A stretch of DNA of 64,000 nt from Megaustenia siamemsis (GCA_032433765.1 JAVIAB010000139.1:40683576-40747575); one strand, 5' to 3'; positions 1 to 12,390 are shown, counted from the stretch's first letter. Program-made: numbers and translations. The notes: generated by a model not told the origin, from the sequence alone.

Positions 1-927
1 TCACATATATGGACAATATATGCAAATTAGCATGCCCAATCAAAGGAAGTATACCAACAAGGATGATAACAAGCGAAAACACAAAAGAGAACGAAATATA
101 CGAACCAGAAAACAGAAGAAGAGAGGAAGAAATAATGAAATACTATTTGCTGACGATCAAGTTCTGATACATGAAACAACTGAGGACCTGCAAGAACATA
201 TCAACAGGCTAAACAACACTTGTAAACAATACAACATGAAGATCAACATAAGCAAAACGGAAGTAATGGCAATAGCGAGAAAGAAAGAAAAACTAAACAT
301 CATAATAGATAATACAACTTTGAAGCAAGTAGACAATTTTAAATATCTGGGTAGCACGTTAACACAAGACAATAACCAAGAGACAGAGATAGATATAAGG
401 TGTAACAAAGCATGCCAAGTTATAGGCCAAGTATCAACACTATTGAAAAACAAAGCAATAACTACGGAAGCAAAAAGGGCAATATACAAATCAATTTTTC
501 TACCAACTCTGTATTATCAGTGCCAGAATTGGACGCTGGACTCTAGAACAATAAGAAAGATAACGACCACCGAAATGAAATGTGTCAGAAGAATGACAGG
601 AAACAGCTTAAGGGACAGAGTAAGAAACACCGACCTGAGGAAGAAACTCGAAATTGAACCAGCCATCGAATACATAAAGAGACAACAGATAAATTGGTTC
701 GGCCACATAACAAGACAAAAAGAACTAACAATGACTCAAAGAGCCATAAACAAACGCTACGAAAACGCCAGATTAAGAGGAAGACCGAGAAAGAGATGGA
801 TAAAGGGAATACTAGGGTCACTAGGGGGATAACACCAGAAGAGGCCAACAGAAGTGCAAAGAATCGCAGATTGTATCTCCCCTCGACGCCAACGGCAATG
901 GAGGAAGGATAGAAGAAGAAGAAGCAG
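1..927 (+). mobile_element. LINE family A, 3' end of reverse transcriptase ORF (5'-truncated relic)
   Basis: The frame at 20-832 (270 codons) carries the reverse-transcriptase catalytic box FADD at residues 43-46. A YLGSTL motif near residue 110 and the C-terminal region typical of LINE ORF2 follow, with WFGHITRQ and RGRPRKRWIKG motifs. A frameshift near 815-835 moves the conserved end (ITPEEANRSAKNRRLYLPST) into another frame. The element ends in a short GAA/GAAG tail at about 908-926. The fingers and endonuclease are missing because the copy is 5'-truncated and the first 150 bases are degraded. Related copies lie at 36060-36600 and 51865-51925. It is a dead copy; the clade is not certain. 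Confidence 0.85.
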
Positions 928-1489
928 TTTCTTATGTTTCATCATTCAACTTTGCTGTTCTAGGTCAGAGCATTTAGTTAGAAGTGAGGTCCCGATGTTC
1001 TTTCTCGCTGTTAATACATGATAATTATCTTATTTTTATGATTTTTTCAAGAAGCTATTTAGTTATTAGTTTTCACATCCCTAGAAATATTTATTGATAT
1101 TTGAATATTCACATGACGTGGAATCTGCTTCGTGGTTTATTTTTATTTTTTTAAATATTATTTATTCGTCATCTTGAGTAATTTTACATTTTAGTTCGTA
1201 AAGCATGTAGTCGATTCTGTCTCTGCGTTATGCGCGTTTCTGTGCCATACATTTTGGTGTGAAATATTGTTCTTGATATTTATCACTCTTTGAAATGTAA
1301 ACCTGCTCGCCAAATGTAATTTAAAATTATTTTCGTTTCATATGGTTTACTTATCTTTCTGTTTTTCTGTTTTATTTATATTTTTTTAACATCGAAACCT
1401 TTGTGTGTGTGTATGCTCTCGTATTTTCAAACTTTTAAATTTAGTTAACATATTGTAGTTTACATTTTCTTTTTTATAATTTTTGATTT
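928..1489. other. AT-rich spacer, nothing recognised
   Basis: AT-rich sequence with T runs. No open frame with a family motif and no repeat structure seen. Confidence 0.6.
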
Positions 1490-1494
1490 GCTCT

Positions 1495-2565
1495 CAATTG
1501 ATTTGAAATTATTCTTATAGAAATTATTCTTATTCTTATAGAAATTATTCTTATTCTTATAGAAATTATTCTTATTCTTATAGAAATTATTCTTATTCTT
1601 ATAGAAATTATTCTTATTCTTATAGAAATTATTCTTATTCTTATAGAAATTATTCTTATTCTTATAGAAATTATTCTTATTCTTATAGAAATTATTCTTA
1701 CTCTTATAGAAATTATTCTTATTCTTACAGAAATTATTCTTATTCTTATAAAAATTATTCTTATTCTTACAGAAATTATTCTTATTCTTATAGAAATTAT
1801 TCTTATTCTTATAGAAATTGTTCTTATTCTTATAGAAATTATTCTTATTCTTATAGAAATTATTCTTATTCTTATAGATATTATTCTTATTCTTATAGAG
1901 ATTATTCTTATTCTTACAGAAATTATTCTTATTCTTATAGAAATTACTGTCATTCTTATAGAAATTTTTCTCATTCTTATAGAAATTATTCTTATCCTTA
2001 TAGAAATTACTCTCATTCTTATAGAAATTTTTCTCATTCTTATAGAAATTACTCTGTTATTCTTATAGAAATTACTCTTATTCTTATAGAAATTATTCTT
2101 ATTCTTATAGAAATTACTCTTATTCTTACAGAAATTATTCTTATTCTTATAGAAATTACTCTTATTCTTATAGAAATTACTCGTATTCTTATAGAAATTA
2201 CTCTTATTCTTATAGAAATTACTCATATTCTTATAGAAATTATTCTTATTCTTACAGAAATTAATCTTAATCTTATAGAAATTACTCTTATTCTTACAGA
2301 AATTATTCTTATTCTTACAGAAATTATTCTTATTCTTACAGAAATTATTCTTATTCTTACAGAAATTACTCTTATTCTTACAGAAATTACTCTTATTCTT
2401 ATAGAAATTACTCTTATTCTTATAGAAATTATTATTATTCTTACATAAATTACTCTTATTCTTACAGAAATTATTCTTATTCTTACAGAAATTATTCTTA
2501 TTCTTACAGAAATTACTCTTATTCTTATAGAAATTACTCTTATTCTTATAGAAATTATTCTTCAT
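1495..2565. repeat. 21-bp minisatellite, about 50 copies
   Basis: Tandem units of GAAATTATTCTTATTCTTATA with scattered substitutions (for example ATAG to ACAG and TTATTC to TTACTC). Because 21 is divisible by 3, a 363-codon frame stays open on the minus strand. It is an artefact of the period, giving a 7-residue repeat rich in Asn, Lys and Phe. Confidence 0.95.
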
Positions 2566-3110
2566 CGTATGCCACGCAACGGATTTTTCATTATGTTCAA
2601 TTTAAGAGGCTTTTGAGATTTAACATAAAATATTTATTTTCGCTACTTGATCCTCAAACAAAGATCTCCACAATGAAACGTGTACTAATTAATGGTATCA
2701 CTATAGAACTACAAATTTGAAGATGGCGCTAGTTAGGTCACTTTCATAGAATACCTCACACAAGTAAACCAGGACCAGCTCTCCACTAAAATCCTGATAG
2801 TAAAAGACAAGATAATGACCGAGAGACTTCCTGTCTTATTTGGTATCGAAGAATTGTTTTTGGCGAAAGAATAATGATCTGATGTAATGCTGGCCAAGTT
2901 GCCACAAAATGTGTCTATAGCATAAGCCAACGAAAGAAGTGCGGACACCATTCTCCCTCAACACCACACACCGCATGACAGATTAACCTAGAACTCGATA
3001 TATACGGGAAGAAGGAGTTGAAATTTAACCCTTTTTAGATCTTATTGGAGTTCATTGTTTGAACAAACAATAACGTTCGCAAAATTCTGTGAAAAGCGTA
3101 GAAATTTAAG
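2566..3110. other. Unique spacer, nothing recognised
   Basis: No gene or repeat could be supported. Short open stretches have no recognisable motif. Confidence 0.5.
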
Positions 3111-3262
3111 GTAGAAACACACGTATTTTGCTGTTGAAAAAGGTAAAAACTCATATATTTTGTGTTGAAAAGGTAGAAACCAAATATTTTGCCTTTGAGA
3201 AGGTAGAAACCAAATAATTTGCCTTTGAGAAGGTAGAAACCAAATATTTTACTGTTGACAAG
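3110..3262. repeat. ~35-bp direct repeat, four degenerate copies
   Basis: Four successive copies contain GGTAGAAACCAAATATTTTG with a diverging CTTTGAGAA/CTGTTGAAA linker. The first two copies are the most diverged. Confidence 0.8.
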
Positions 3263-3670
3263 CGATTCTTGTCGGTTGTTGACCGTTTATATCCGACAAG
3301 AGGATAACTCTAGCCAACAAGACTTAGATAACTTGAAACTTGGATAACACTTTTCACGTAAGGTTATCTGCATGTTCCCGACACGTGAATGCAGAATGAC
3401 ATAATCTGTTTTGGGAAAGAAACAGTGCCTGAAGGATGTTGTCAAGATAGGCCAAGGATTTAGTGACAGGACGTTTATACACCTCAGCTAGAAGATAAGA
3501 TATGGGGAATATATTTTTGTTCTTCACATGACAAGAAAGCAGTACCATCAGGCTTCTCAAGCATTAAGTACTTCTTTGTATTGTTTCGTTCCTTTGGTTA
3601 TCTCACCTTACTACATATAAAGAGTTTTTAATTTATTCCTGGGTTATCACCATTACATTGCGAACAAGTA
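3263..3670. other. Unique spacer, nothing recognised
   Basis: No coding or repeat signature beyond short chance frames. Confidence 0.5.
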
Positions 3671-4070
3671 CAAAGTGCTCAATTCCCCTCCTCAGCATGT
3701 CCCGCAGCGTCCAGCGACTGACGATTCCAGCTCTGAGTTGGTTGACAAGACCTTTCACCCGCCCACCAAGGCTCTCGTTTTTTTACTGTACTCACCTTTA
3801 CTCTCATCTCTTTCATCCGAAAGAGTAATGTTAACTATTTTTGCCAAAGTCCGGTGTTCTTCCAGCATTTTTGCTGTCCGCCTGATCCATTAACTTACTG
3901 TCTTCGACGACAACACAGCTTGCCAGCCTGTAAGCTTTTTCATTCCCCCGAACTCCCGCTTTATTCAGGTAGGGACAAAGACAATGGTGATTCTGCGTAT
4001 CATTGATTCCTGCAATGACTCGACCCACTACCTGCGTACAGATGAGTTGAGCACTAACAGTTTCCAGCAT
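3671..4070 (-). mobile_element. LINE X relic: RNase H C-terminus (copy 1)
   Basis: On the minus strand, a frame from 4070 reads through AGVRGNEKAYRLAS, which matches the end of the RNase H domain of LINE polyproteins (GVxGNExAD.LA). It continues into a segment starting MDQAD that is shared with the copies at 4180-4500 and 46040-46366. Downstream the frame is broken by stops and indels. The Asp of the usual NExAD motif reads Tyr here. Dead copy. Confidence 0.7.
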
Positions 4071-4084
4071 CTAAGACTGGGAGC

Positions 4085-4200
4085 CAGAGATTTTATTGGA
4101 AACAAAGGCGGTCTGGTGTGATATGGACCACATCATCCATACATGTGCCGTGGTCATGGAGAAATACGGTCACTGGCACCATTGTGTTATTGAGTTATTT
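4085..4200 (+). mobile_element. SINE 3'-body relic
   Basis: The stretch GTGTGATATGGACCACATCA followed by TGCCGTGGTCATGGA and CGGTCACTGGCACCAT matches, in order, the shared body of the tRNA-headed SINEs at 13555-13840 and 42155-42410. No tRNA-like head is left. Confidence 0.55.
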
Positions 4201-4500
4201 GCGGATCATCATCATTGTATTCCGAACATGTCCATAGGTGCTCAGATCCCCTCCCCAGCAAGTCTCACAGTGTCCAGCGACTGACGACTCCAGTTCTGTG
4301 TTGGTTTATAAGTCTCTTACACGCTCACTAAGTTTCTCGTTTCTGGCTGTGCCCATCTTAACTCCCATCTCTTTAAACCGAAGGAGTGACGTGGACTCTT
4401 GGACTCATGGTTGTCGAAGTCCTGTGCTCTTCCCACATCTCGGAGGGCATTGATGATGTCCTCTCGATCCATTGACCATACTCAACGATAGCGCAGCTAG
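4180..4500 (-). mobile_element. LINE X relic: RNase H C-terminus tail (copy 2)
   Basis: The minus strand matches the intact frame at 46075-46366 along about 280 bases. It starts [20 protein letters not shown] and then breaks by frameshift at about 4395. The end preserves the sequence for a WTCSEC-like terminus. Dead copy. Confidence 0.7.
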
Positions 4501-4850
4501 CCAACCTGTCCGCTCTTTATACTGGCACCATATTCCCCTATTAGAAGACGAGGAAGGAATCTTTACTTACTGACATTCTTAACATCGTTAGTTGAGTGGG
4601 TAGTGCACTCGCTACCGATCAGAAGGGAAAAATAATTTTAAATAAAATAAATGTATTTATTTTTTTGTCAATAAATTTAAGGATGTTCACCATCTTTTTT
4701 TTTCTCCTTGCAATCCGTAGAACTTTTTTTTAAAACTTCCAATCCTCATGTTTAATTTGTGTTGTCCTGTTCAATAATAAACTTGTTTTCAGCGTTTCTT
4801 TGTCTCTCACTTTGTCTCTTGCCTTCAACAGAGAGCGTTGCTAGAGAGAC
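4501..4850. other. Spacer with a short tRNA-like fragment
   Basis: At 4595-4635 the stretch GTTGAGTGGGTAGTGCACTC followed by GCTACCGATC resembles the D-arm and anticodon half of the SINE heads elsewhere in the window. It is too short to call a gene. The rest is T-rich and unremarkable. Confidence 0.35.
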
Positions 4851-4854
4851 AGGG

Positions 4855-5333
<479 letters not shown>

Positions 5334-6000
5334 TCGCCAACTATATTTCTCAAGCCTGCCCGCTGAGGGGGGTTTTCCCGAAAGCGCTCAATCCTTGTAA
5401 CGTCTTGTATGGTGTCAGTTATCGCCGGCTGACATAATGTTATCCACAATCAGAGTTGGACATTAGAAAAACATATACAGAGTAGCTAAAGTTGAAGCCG
5501 GTATTGAGGAGGCGAGTTTTAGCAGCAGAAATATATAGAGACTGAAAGGCTATAGTATTGTTTATATGAGTAGAATGTACAGTCAAAGTAGTGCGGTGGA
5601 AGAATTGTGAAAGCGGAATTGTGATGTTTAATTTTAATGGCAACTGGAATAAGCACATGTGGTGTGGTCGCAATATTTGTAGTCTGAAAGTAGAAACATA
5701 TGTAAGTGAGAATAAATGTTTAAGAGAGTGGGAGTGGGCGTGTGATGAAAGCCGAGACTTCCTGGAAGTCTAATTTATTATTTTTTTTTTAAAGCTTTTT
5801 CAACATCCTGCCACGAAGCGTTGTTTCGGAAGTCGCTGAACACGTCACACTGTTTCTCTGCTTTCAACGCCCCCTCCCTCTTCCCCCCCCCCCCCAATTC
5901 TCAGAAAGATATCACGTGATTATGTTAGTATTTAAACAACCCAAAGAAGAACAGAGGAATCTTTAAAAAAAAAAATAAGTTTAATTTTTACTTAAGAAAA
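5334..6000. other. Unique spacer with homopolymer runs
   Basis: Contains a T run near 5780, a C run at about 5885-5896 and an A run near 5967. No gene signature seen. Confidence 0.5.
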
Positions 6001-6020
6001 ATTAAATTAAATTTAATTAA

Positions 6021-6147
6021 ATTTTTACTTAGGAATTTTTACTTAAGAATTTTTACTTAAGAATTTTTACTTAAGAATTTTTACTTAAGAATTTTTACTT
6101 AAGAATTTTTACTTAAGAATTTTTACTTAAGAATTTTTACTTAAGAT
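6021..6147. repeat. 14-bp minisatellite with palindromic core
   Basis: About nine units of GAATTTTTACTTAA. Each junction forms the 6-bp palindrome CTTAAG. Confidence 0.9.
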
Positions 6148-6404
6148 TCGTTGTCCAGAGCCCAACGGTCTGCCAATCTGAAAGTTCAAGGTTTAAATGC
6201 CAGTAGAAGCACCTTTTTTTCGAACTAAAAGGATCTCAGGGTCAACTAGGCTCAGCAAATGGACACCAGTGACAGCCTTTGGAAAGGAAAGACTGCGAGA
6301 AGGAGAACCGGCCACCTCATATCATGAAACTGACACTTCTTAGCCACTAATACTTCATTTCCGAAAGGCAGTTTCATAAGACTACCTCATCTTTTGTATA
6401 GCCG
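6148..6404. other. Degraded SINE-like stretch
   Basis: AGAGCCCAACGGTCTGCCAA, then AAGTTCAAGGTTTAAATGCC, resembles a decayed tRNA-like head with a B-box-like GGTTTAAATGCC. Low confidence. Confidence 0.3.
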
Positions 6405-6893
6405 AACTAAAGATACAATCTACAATATACCGTTCTAAAGATACAATGTACCGTTCTAAAGATACAATGTACAATATACCGTTCTAAAGATACAATGTAC
6501 AATATACCGTTCTAAAGATACAATGTACCGTTCTAAAGATACAATGTACAATATACCGTTCTAAAGATACAATCTACAATATACCGTTCTAAAGATACAA
6601 TATACCGTTCTAAAGATACAATGTACAATATAACGTTCTAAAGATACAATGTACAATATACCGTTCTAAAGATACAATCTACAATATACCGTTCTAAAGA
6701 TACAATCTACAATATACCGTTCTAAAGATACAATGTACAATATACCGTTCTAAAGATACAATGTACAATATACCGTTCTAAAGATACAATGTACAACATA
6801 CCGTTCTAAAGATACAATCTACAATATACCATTCTAAAGATACAATGTACAATATACCATTCTAAAGATACAATATACAATATACTGTTCTAA
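6404..6893. repeat. 28-bp minisatellite, left part
   Basis: Units of TACCGTTCTAAAGATACAAT followed by GTACAATA, about 18 copies, some shortened to 19 bp by loss of the ACAATATAC part. The same unit resumes at 7304-7346 beyond an inserted LINE. Confidence 0.9.
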
Positions 6894-7303
6894 CGATCAT
6901 CATCATGTGCCATACCAGTTGGCGTAGGTGCTTATGTCCTTCCACAATCTTTCATCTACAGTGTATCGTATCTGTTCTGTTGTTGAATGTTTTCCATGCC
7001 ATGACACCAAGCTATCTAGTATTTTCTCTCTTTGTCGTCCGCGATCACTCTTTCCTTTAATTTTTCCAGTTGTAACCAAGTACATTTATTCCAACTTTCC
7101 TCTTCTCATGATGTGCCTGAGAAATGTTGATTGTTTCTTTCTGATGTTTTTTTTTATGGATCTCCCTTTTTGTGTAGGCCTCTTTGAGAATTTCTTCATT
7201 GCTCTTTTTAGCTGTCCAGGGAACTTTCAACATTGTTCTGAGAAATCCCATCTCTGTGATTCCATAGGTCAGAATTGGTTCTATATAGTACCGATGAACT
7301 CTC
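6894..7303 (-). mobile_element. LINE family B 3' fragment inserted in the minisatellite
   Basis: The minus strand encodes the LINE B C-terminal signature: [16 protein letters not shown], then a VTTGKIKGKSDRGRQREKIL-like segment, then DERLWKDISTYANWYGT. It has a frameshift and a 5' truncation. The 3' end is the (ATC)n tail at 6897-6906, seen in every LINE B copy here. Minisatellite flanks it on both sides. Non-functional. Confidence 0.8.
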
Positions 7304-7346
7304 TTTCTAAAGATACAATATACAATATACCGTTCTAAAGATACAA
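7304..7346. repeat. 28-bp minisatellite, right remnant
   Basis: TTCTAAAGATACAATATACA followed by ATATACCG continues the unit of 6404-6893 after the LINE insertion. Confidence 0.85.
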
Positions 7347-7610
7347 TAATTTTTGTGCGCATAATTGTAAATTAAAAAAAACTTTTTAAAATAAATGGTA
7401 TTATTTTAATAGATCAATATGTTTAGTTTGATATGTTGTTCATAAGTGTGTGAAACTATTTTTTTTTTGGTAACAGTTAAACGGTCAGACCTGCATGTAA
7501 AGTTAGCAACAAATTATCAATCACAGTGGCTGGTGGCGTCTAGAATGGTCTTACGATTTGGTCGTTTGAAGTGGTCGTGTCAATAGAATAGCTAAAATCC
7601 ACTTGAACAA
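7347..7610. other. AT-rich spacer
   Basis: No gene or repeat recognised. Confidence 0.5.
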
Positions 7611-8897
7611 TATAAGTCATCATTATTGGGTACCGTCTCCACATCGAAGATTGGCTACCAAAAACCGCCATTCCACTCTGTCTCTTGCTTTGATCGTGCA
7701 GATTGCAATAGGCTGACTTGTCGATCTTTTGATGTTACTCGTCCATGTTAGTCTTGGTCTGCCTCTGCCTCTTTTACCTTGTATTTTACTTTCCAATATT
7801 ACTTTTAGTAGGCTGTTGTGTCTTTTAACATGCCCCAAAATTTCATTTGTCTTGTTCTAATTGTGTTTAGTAGTTCTCTTTTCATTTTTAGTTGTTTTAA
7901 AACTTCATCGTTTGTTTTCTTTTCTTTCCACCCAATTCTACCTATTATTCTATAAATCCACATTTCAAAGGCTTCAATTTTCTGTTCTGTTTTCTCGTCT
8001 AATGTCCATGTTTCTGCACCATATAGGAATGTTGAGAAGATGTAACATTTTTCTATTCTTTGTTTTAGCCCTGGTGTTTTTTGTTTTGATGTTAGTAAAC
8101 TTTTCATGGCATTAAAATGACTTTTTACCACACCTATTATTTTGTTTATTTCAATTATACATTTTCCATCACTGGTTATAGTATGTCCCAGGTAGTTGTA
8201 GTTCTGAACTGTCTCCAGGTCTATTCCTTCAACTTTGATTTTATTTGTAGGTCTTGAGAATTTTCTTTCCTTATGATTATAGTTTTAGTCTTTTTGATAT
8301 TCATATTTAATACATATTTTTTGCTTGTTATTTTTAGCACATTAAGTAATTGTTGTAGAACATTAGGATTTTCTACTAGTAGAACATTACCATCAGCATA
8401 TCTTAGGTTATTGATTATCTTTCCGTTAATTTGTAGGCCTGGCATCTCTATGATGTTTTTAAAGATTTGTTCAGTGTATGGATTGAACAAGCTTGGTGAT
8501 AGGATGCATCCTTGTCTTACTCTTCTTTTTATATCCATGGGTGTTGAGTTCTCCTTGTTATATTTTATTATTGCTGTTTGCTCCCAGTATAAATTACATA
8601 TTACTCGTATGTCTGTGTCGTCTAGATTTATATCTTTTAGGCAGTCTATAAGTTGATTATGGTGTATTATATCAAAAGCTTTGGCGTAGTCTATGAAGCA
8701 GGCATATATTGGTTTCTTTACTACTATGTACTTTTCAATAATTGTTCTCATGCTGAGTATGGCTTCTTTTGTCCCACTGTTTTTCCTAAATCCAAATTGA
8801 TGCTCATCTAATTCAGTATTAATTTTATTCTGAATCCTTCCCTGTATAACATTTAGTAAAATGTGTGTTAACTGGCTCATTAGGTTTATTGTTCTCA
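7611..8897 (-). mobile_element. LINE family D, reverse transcriptase core and C-terminus
   Basis: Minus-strand frames at 8898-8221, 8131-7805 and 7838-7623 together give a near-complete LINE reverse transcriptase from about motif 1. Visible motifs are ELDEHQFGFRKNSGTKEA, CFIDYAKAFD (palm Asp), RRVRQGCILSPSLF and the catalytic box at RYADGNVLL. The second Asp of the YADD box is Gly, so this copy should be dead. The C-terminal part has YLGHTITSDG, FLYGAETWTLDEKTE and GRGRPRLTWTSNIKR motifs. Two frameshifts separate the frames. At its 5' side it passes directly into the 35-36-bp array. Relatives lie at 20955-21900, 29464-30409, 44865-45010 and 56340-56720. Confidence 0.9.
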
Positions 8898-11655
8898 AGC
8901 TGGTTAGGTCACAGCTTCTTCTATCTTTGACCAGGCGGGTTAGGTCACAGCTTCCTCTATCTTTGACCAGGCGGGTTAGGCCACAGCTTCCTCTATCTTT
9001 GACACGCGGGATAGGTCACAGCTTCCTCTATCTTTGACCGGCAGGTTAGGCCACAGCTTCCTCTATCTTTGACCAGGCGGGTTAGGTCACAGCTTCCTCT
9101 ATCTTTGTAGGGCAGGTTAGGCCACAGCTTCCTCTATCTTTGTCCAGGCGGGTTAGGCCACAGCTTCCTTTATCTTTGACAGGCAGGTTAGGTCACAGCT
9201 TCCTCTATCTTTGGCAGGCGGGTTAGGCCACAGCTTCCTCTATCTTTGACAGGCGGGTTAGGCCACAGCTTCCTCTATCTTTGAAAGGCGGGTTAGGCCA
9301 CAGCTTCCTCTATCTTTGACAGGCAGGTTAGGTCACAGCTTCCTCTATCTTTGAGAGGCGGGTTAGGCCACAGCTTCCTCTATCTTTGACAGGCAGGTTA
9401 GGCCAAAGCTTCCTCTATCTTTGACAGGCAGGTTAGGTCACAGCTTCCTCTATCTTTGGCAGGCGGGTTAGGCCACAGCTTCCTCTATCTTTGACAGGCA
9501 GGTTAGGTCACAGCTTCTTCTATCTTTGACAGACAGGTTAGGTCACAGCTTCCTCTATCTTTGACAGGCAGGTTAGGTTACAGCTTCCTCTATCTTTGAC
9601 AGGCAGGTTAGACCACAGCTTCCTCTATCTTTGACAGGCAGGTTAGGTCACAGCTTCCTCTATCTTTGAAAAGCGGGTTAGGTCACAGCTTCCTCCATCT
9701 TTGACAGGCGGGTTAGGTCACAGCTTCCTCTATCTTTGACAGGCGGGTTAGGTCACAGGTTCCTCTATCTTTGACAGGCGGGTTAGGTCACAGCTTCCTC
9801 CATTTTTGACAGGCGGGTTAGGTCACAGCTTCCTCTATCTTTGACAGGCGGGTTAGGTCACAGCTTCCTTCATCTTTGACAGGCGGGTTAGGTCGCAGCT
9901 TCCTCTATCTTTGACAGGCAGGTTAGGTCGCAGCTTCCTCTATCTTTTACAGGCGGGTTAGGTCACAGCTTCCTCTATCTTTGACAGGCGGGTTAGGTCG
10001 CAGCTTCCTCTATCTTTGACCAGGCGGGTTAGGTCGCAGCTTCCTCTATCTTTGACCAGGCGGGTTAGGCCACAACTTCCTCTATCTTTGACAGGCGGGT
10101 TAGGTCACAGCTTCCTCTATCTTTGACCGGCTGGTTAGGTCACAGGTTCCTCTATCTTTGACATGCGGGTTAGGTCACAGGTTTCTCTATCTTTGACATG
10201 CGGGTTAGGTCACAGGTTCCTCTATCTTTGACAGGCGGGTTAGGTCGCAGCTTCCTCTATCTTTGGAAGGCGGGTTAGGGCGCAGCTTCCTCTATCTTTG
10301 GAAGGCGGGTTAGGTCGCAGCTTCTTCTATCTTTGACCAGGCGGGTTAGGCCACAGCTTCTTCTATCTTTGGCAGGCGGGTTAGGTCACAGCTTCCTCTA
10401 TCTTTGGCAGGCGGGTTATGCCACAGCTTCTTCTATCTTTGACCAGGCGGGTTAGGTCACAGCTTCCTCTATCTTTGACCAAGCGGGTTAGGTCGCAGCT
10501 TCCTCTATCTTTGACCAGGCGGGTTAGGTCACAGCTTCCTCTATCTTTGACCAGGCGGGTTAGGTCACAGCTTCCTCTATCTTTGACAGGCGGGTTAGGT
10601 CACAGCTTCCTCTATCTTTGACCAGGCAGGTTAGGCCACATCTTCCTCTATCTTTGACCAGGCGGGTTAGGTCACAGCTTCCTCTATCTTTGACCAGGCG
10701 GGTTAGGTCACAGCTTCTTCTATCTTTGACCAGGCGGGTTAGGTCGCAGCTTCCTCTATCTTTGACCAGGCGGGATAGGCCACAGCTTCTTCTATCTTTG
10801 ACCAGGCGGGTTAGGTCACAGCTTCCTCTATCTTTGACCAGGCGGGTTAGGTCACTGCTTCTTCTATCTTTGACCAGGCGGGTTAGGTCGCAGCTTCCTC
10901 TATCTTTGGCAGGCGGGTTAGGCCACAGCTTCCTCTATCTTTGACCAGGCGGGTTAGGTCGCAGCTTCCTCTATCTTTGGCAGGCGGGTTAGGCCACAGC
11001 TTCTTCTATTTTTGACCAGGCGGGTTAGGTCACAGCTTCCTCTATTTTTGCAGGCGGGTTAGGTCACAGCTTCCTCTATCTTTGACAGGCGGGTTAGGTC
11101 ACAGCTTCCTTTATCTTTTGCAGGCGGGTTAGGCCACAGCTTCTTCTATCTTTGGCAGGCGCGTTAGGTCACAGCTTCCTCTATCTTTGGCCAGGCGGGT
11201 TAGGCCACAGCTTCTTCTATCTTTGGCCAGGCGGGTTAGGTCACAGCTTCTTCTATCTTTGGCAGGCGCGTTAGGTCACAGCTTCTTCTATCTTTGGCAG
11301 GCGGGTTAGGTCACAGCTTCTTCCATCTTTGGCAGGCGGGTTAGGTCACAGCTTCTTCTATCTTTGGCAGGCGGGTTAGGTCACAGCTTCTTCCTTCTTT
11401 GGCAGGCGGGTTAGGTCACAGCTTCTTCTATCTTTGGCAGGCGGGTTAGGTCACAGCTTCTTCCTTCTTTGGCAGGCGGGTTAGGTCACAGCTTCCTCTA
11501 TCTTTGACCAGGCGGGTTAGGTCACAGCTTCCTCTGTCTGGTGACCAGGCGGGTTAGGCCACAGCTTCCTCTATCTTTGACCAGGTGGGTTAGGCCACAG
11601 CTTCCTCTATCTTTGACCAGGTGGGTTAGGCCACAACTTCCTCTATCTTTTATCA
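8898..11655. repeat. 35-36-bp minisatellite array of about 78 units
   Basis: Units read GACCAGGCGGGTTAGGTCAC followed by AGCTTCCTCTATCTTT (36 bp) or the 35-bp form with GACAGGCG. Variants are interspersed, with local higher-order runs such as the CTTC(T)TC alternation at 11230-11480. Each unit contains GGGTTAGG. Read on the minus strand, the 36-bp unit is twelve codons, K-D-R-G-S-C-D-L-T-R-L-V. The first unit is continuous and in frame with the LINE D ORF ending at 8898. Confidence 0.95.
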
Positions 11656-12390
11656 GGCGTGCCAGTCTGTTTGATTACGCCCTATTACGCTAACAGAAAC
11701 AATAACCATCTTATAATTAATTTACGTAAAAGTTCCTAATTTGTTTACATAATTGATGTACAAGCATAAAGCTCAATTCAAGGACTAGCCAATAATTTTT
11801 TTTTTTTAACTGTAAGAAGTTATTTAACAATTTTTTACTTGCGAAATGGAAAGAAGTGTTTAATTTGGTGTTAGAGGGTTTAGGCTTTGATTTTGGAAGT
11901 AGCAAAATATTTGTTAAAAAGCGGAGAATTTTCAGGTAGAGTTAAAGTTAAGCGTATCTTATACTACTGCCCGTTTGCATATGTGCATTTTTAAAATGAA
12001 TGTTCGTGTGTGTTTATCTGCACGTACTCATTTCGTGCTTCCCCAAGACTGGGTTTAGCTAGAGATAACAGAAAGGAAAAGAAAGTTCTGGTGTGACTCG
12101 TGTGGGTCAACGCCTTCCCAGCGATTTCCAAACTCAACAGAAATTGGCTAGCTCTTTACCCCCCCCCCACCCCCCCCCCTTAAGAGAACAGGACGCGTCT
12201 GGGATTAAAAGATAATTGACATTCGTACAATATTAGTTTCGGTTTTTATGTACTACGCCGAGGTGTGGTTGGAGTTGAAAAGAATGTAGCGATGTGGCTT
12301 TATCGATGTCAGAAGTGCTACATTTTAAAGGCTTCAACTCAACATTTATCGTTATGTTTTAAAATTCTAAAGAAGACAATTAAATTAGAT
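11656..12390. other. AT-rich spacer with a C run
   Basis: No gene recognised. A C-rich stretch lies at about 12160-12180. Confidence 0.5.

Noticed and set aside
1474..2565. 363-codon open frame of Asn/Lys/Phe repeats
   Set aside because: It lies wholly in a 21-bp minisatellite whose period is a multiple of three, so the open frame is automatic.
8898..11655. CRISPR-like or interstitial telomere array
   Set aside because: No unique spacers between units. The telomere-like word is only 8 of 36 bases and is explained by LINE codons.
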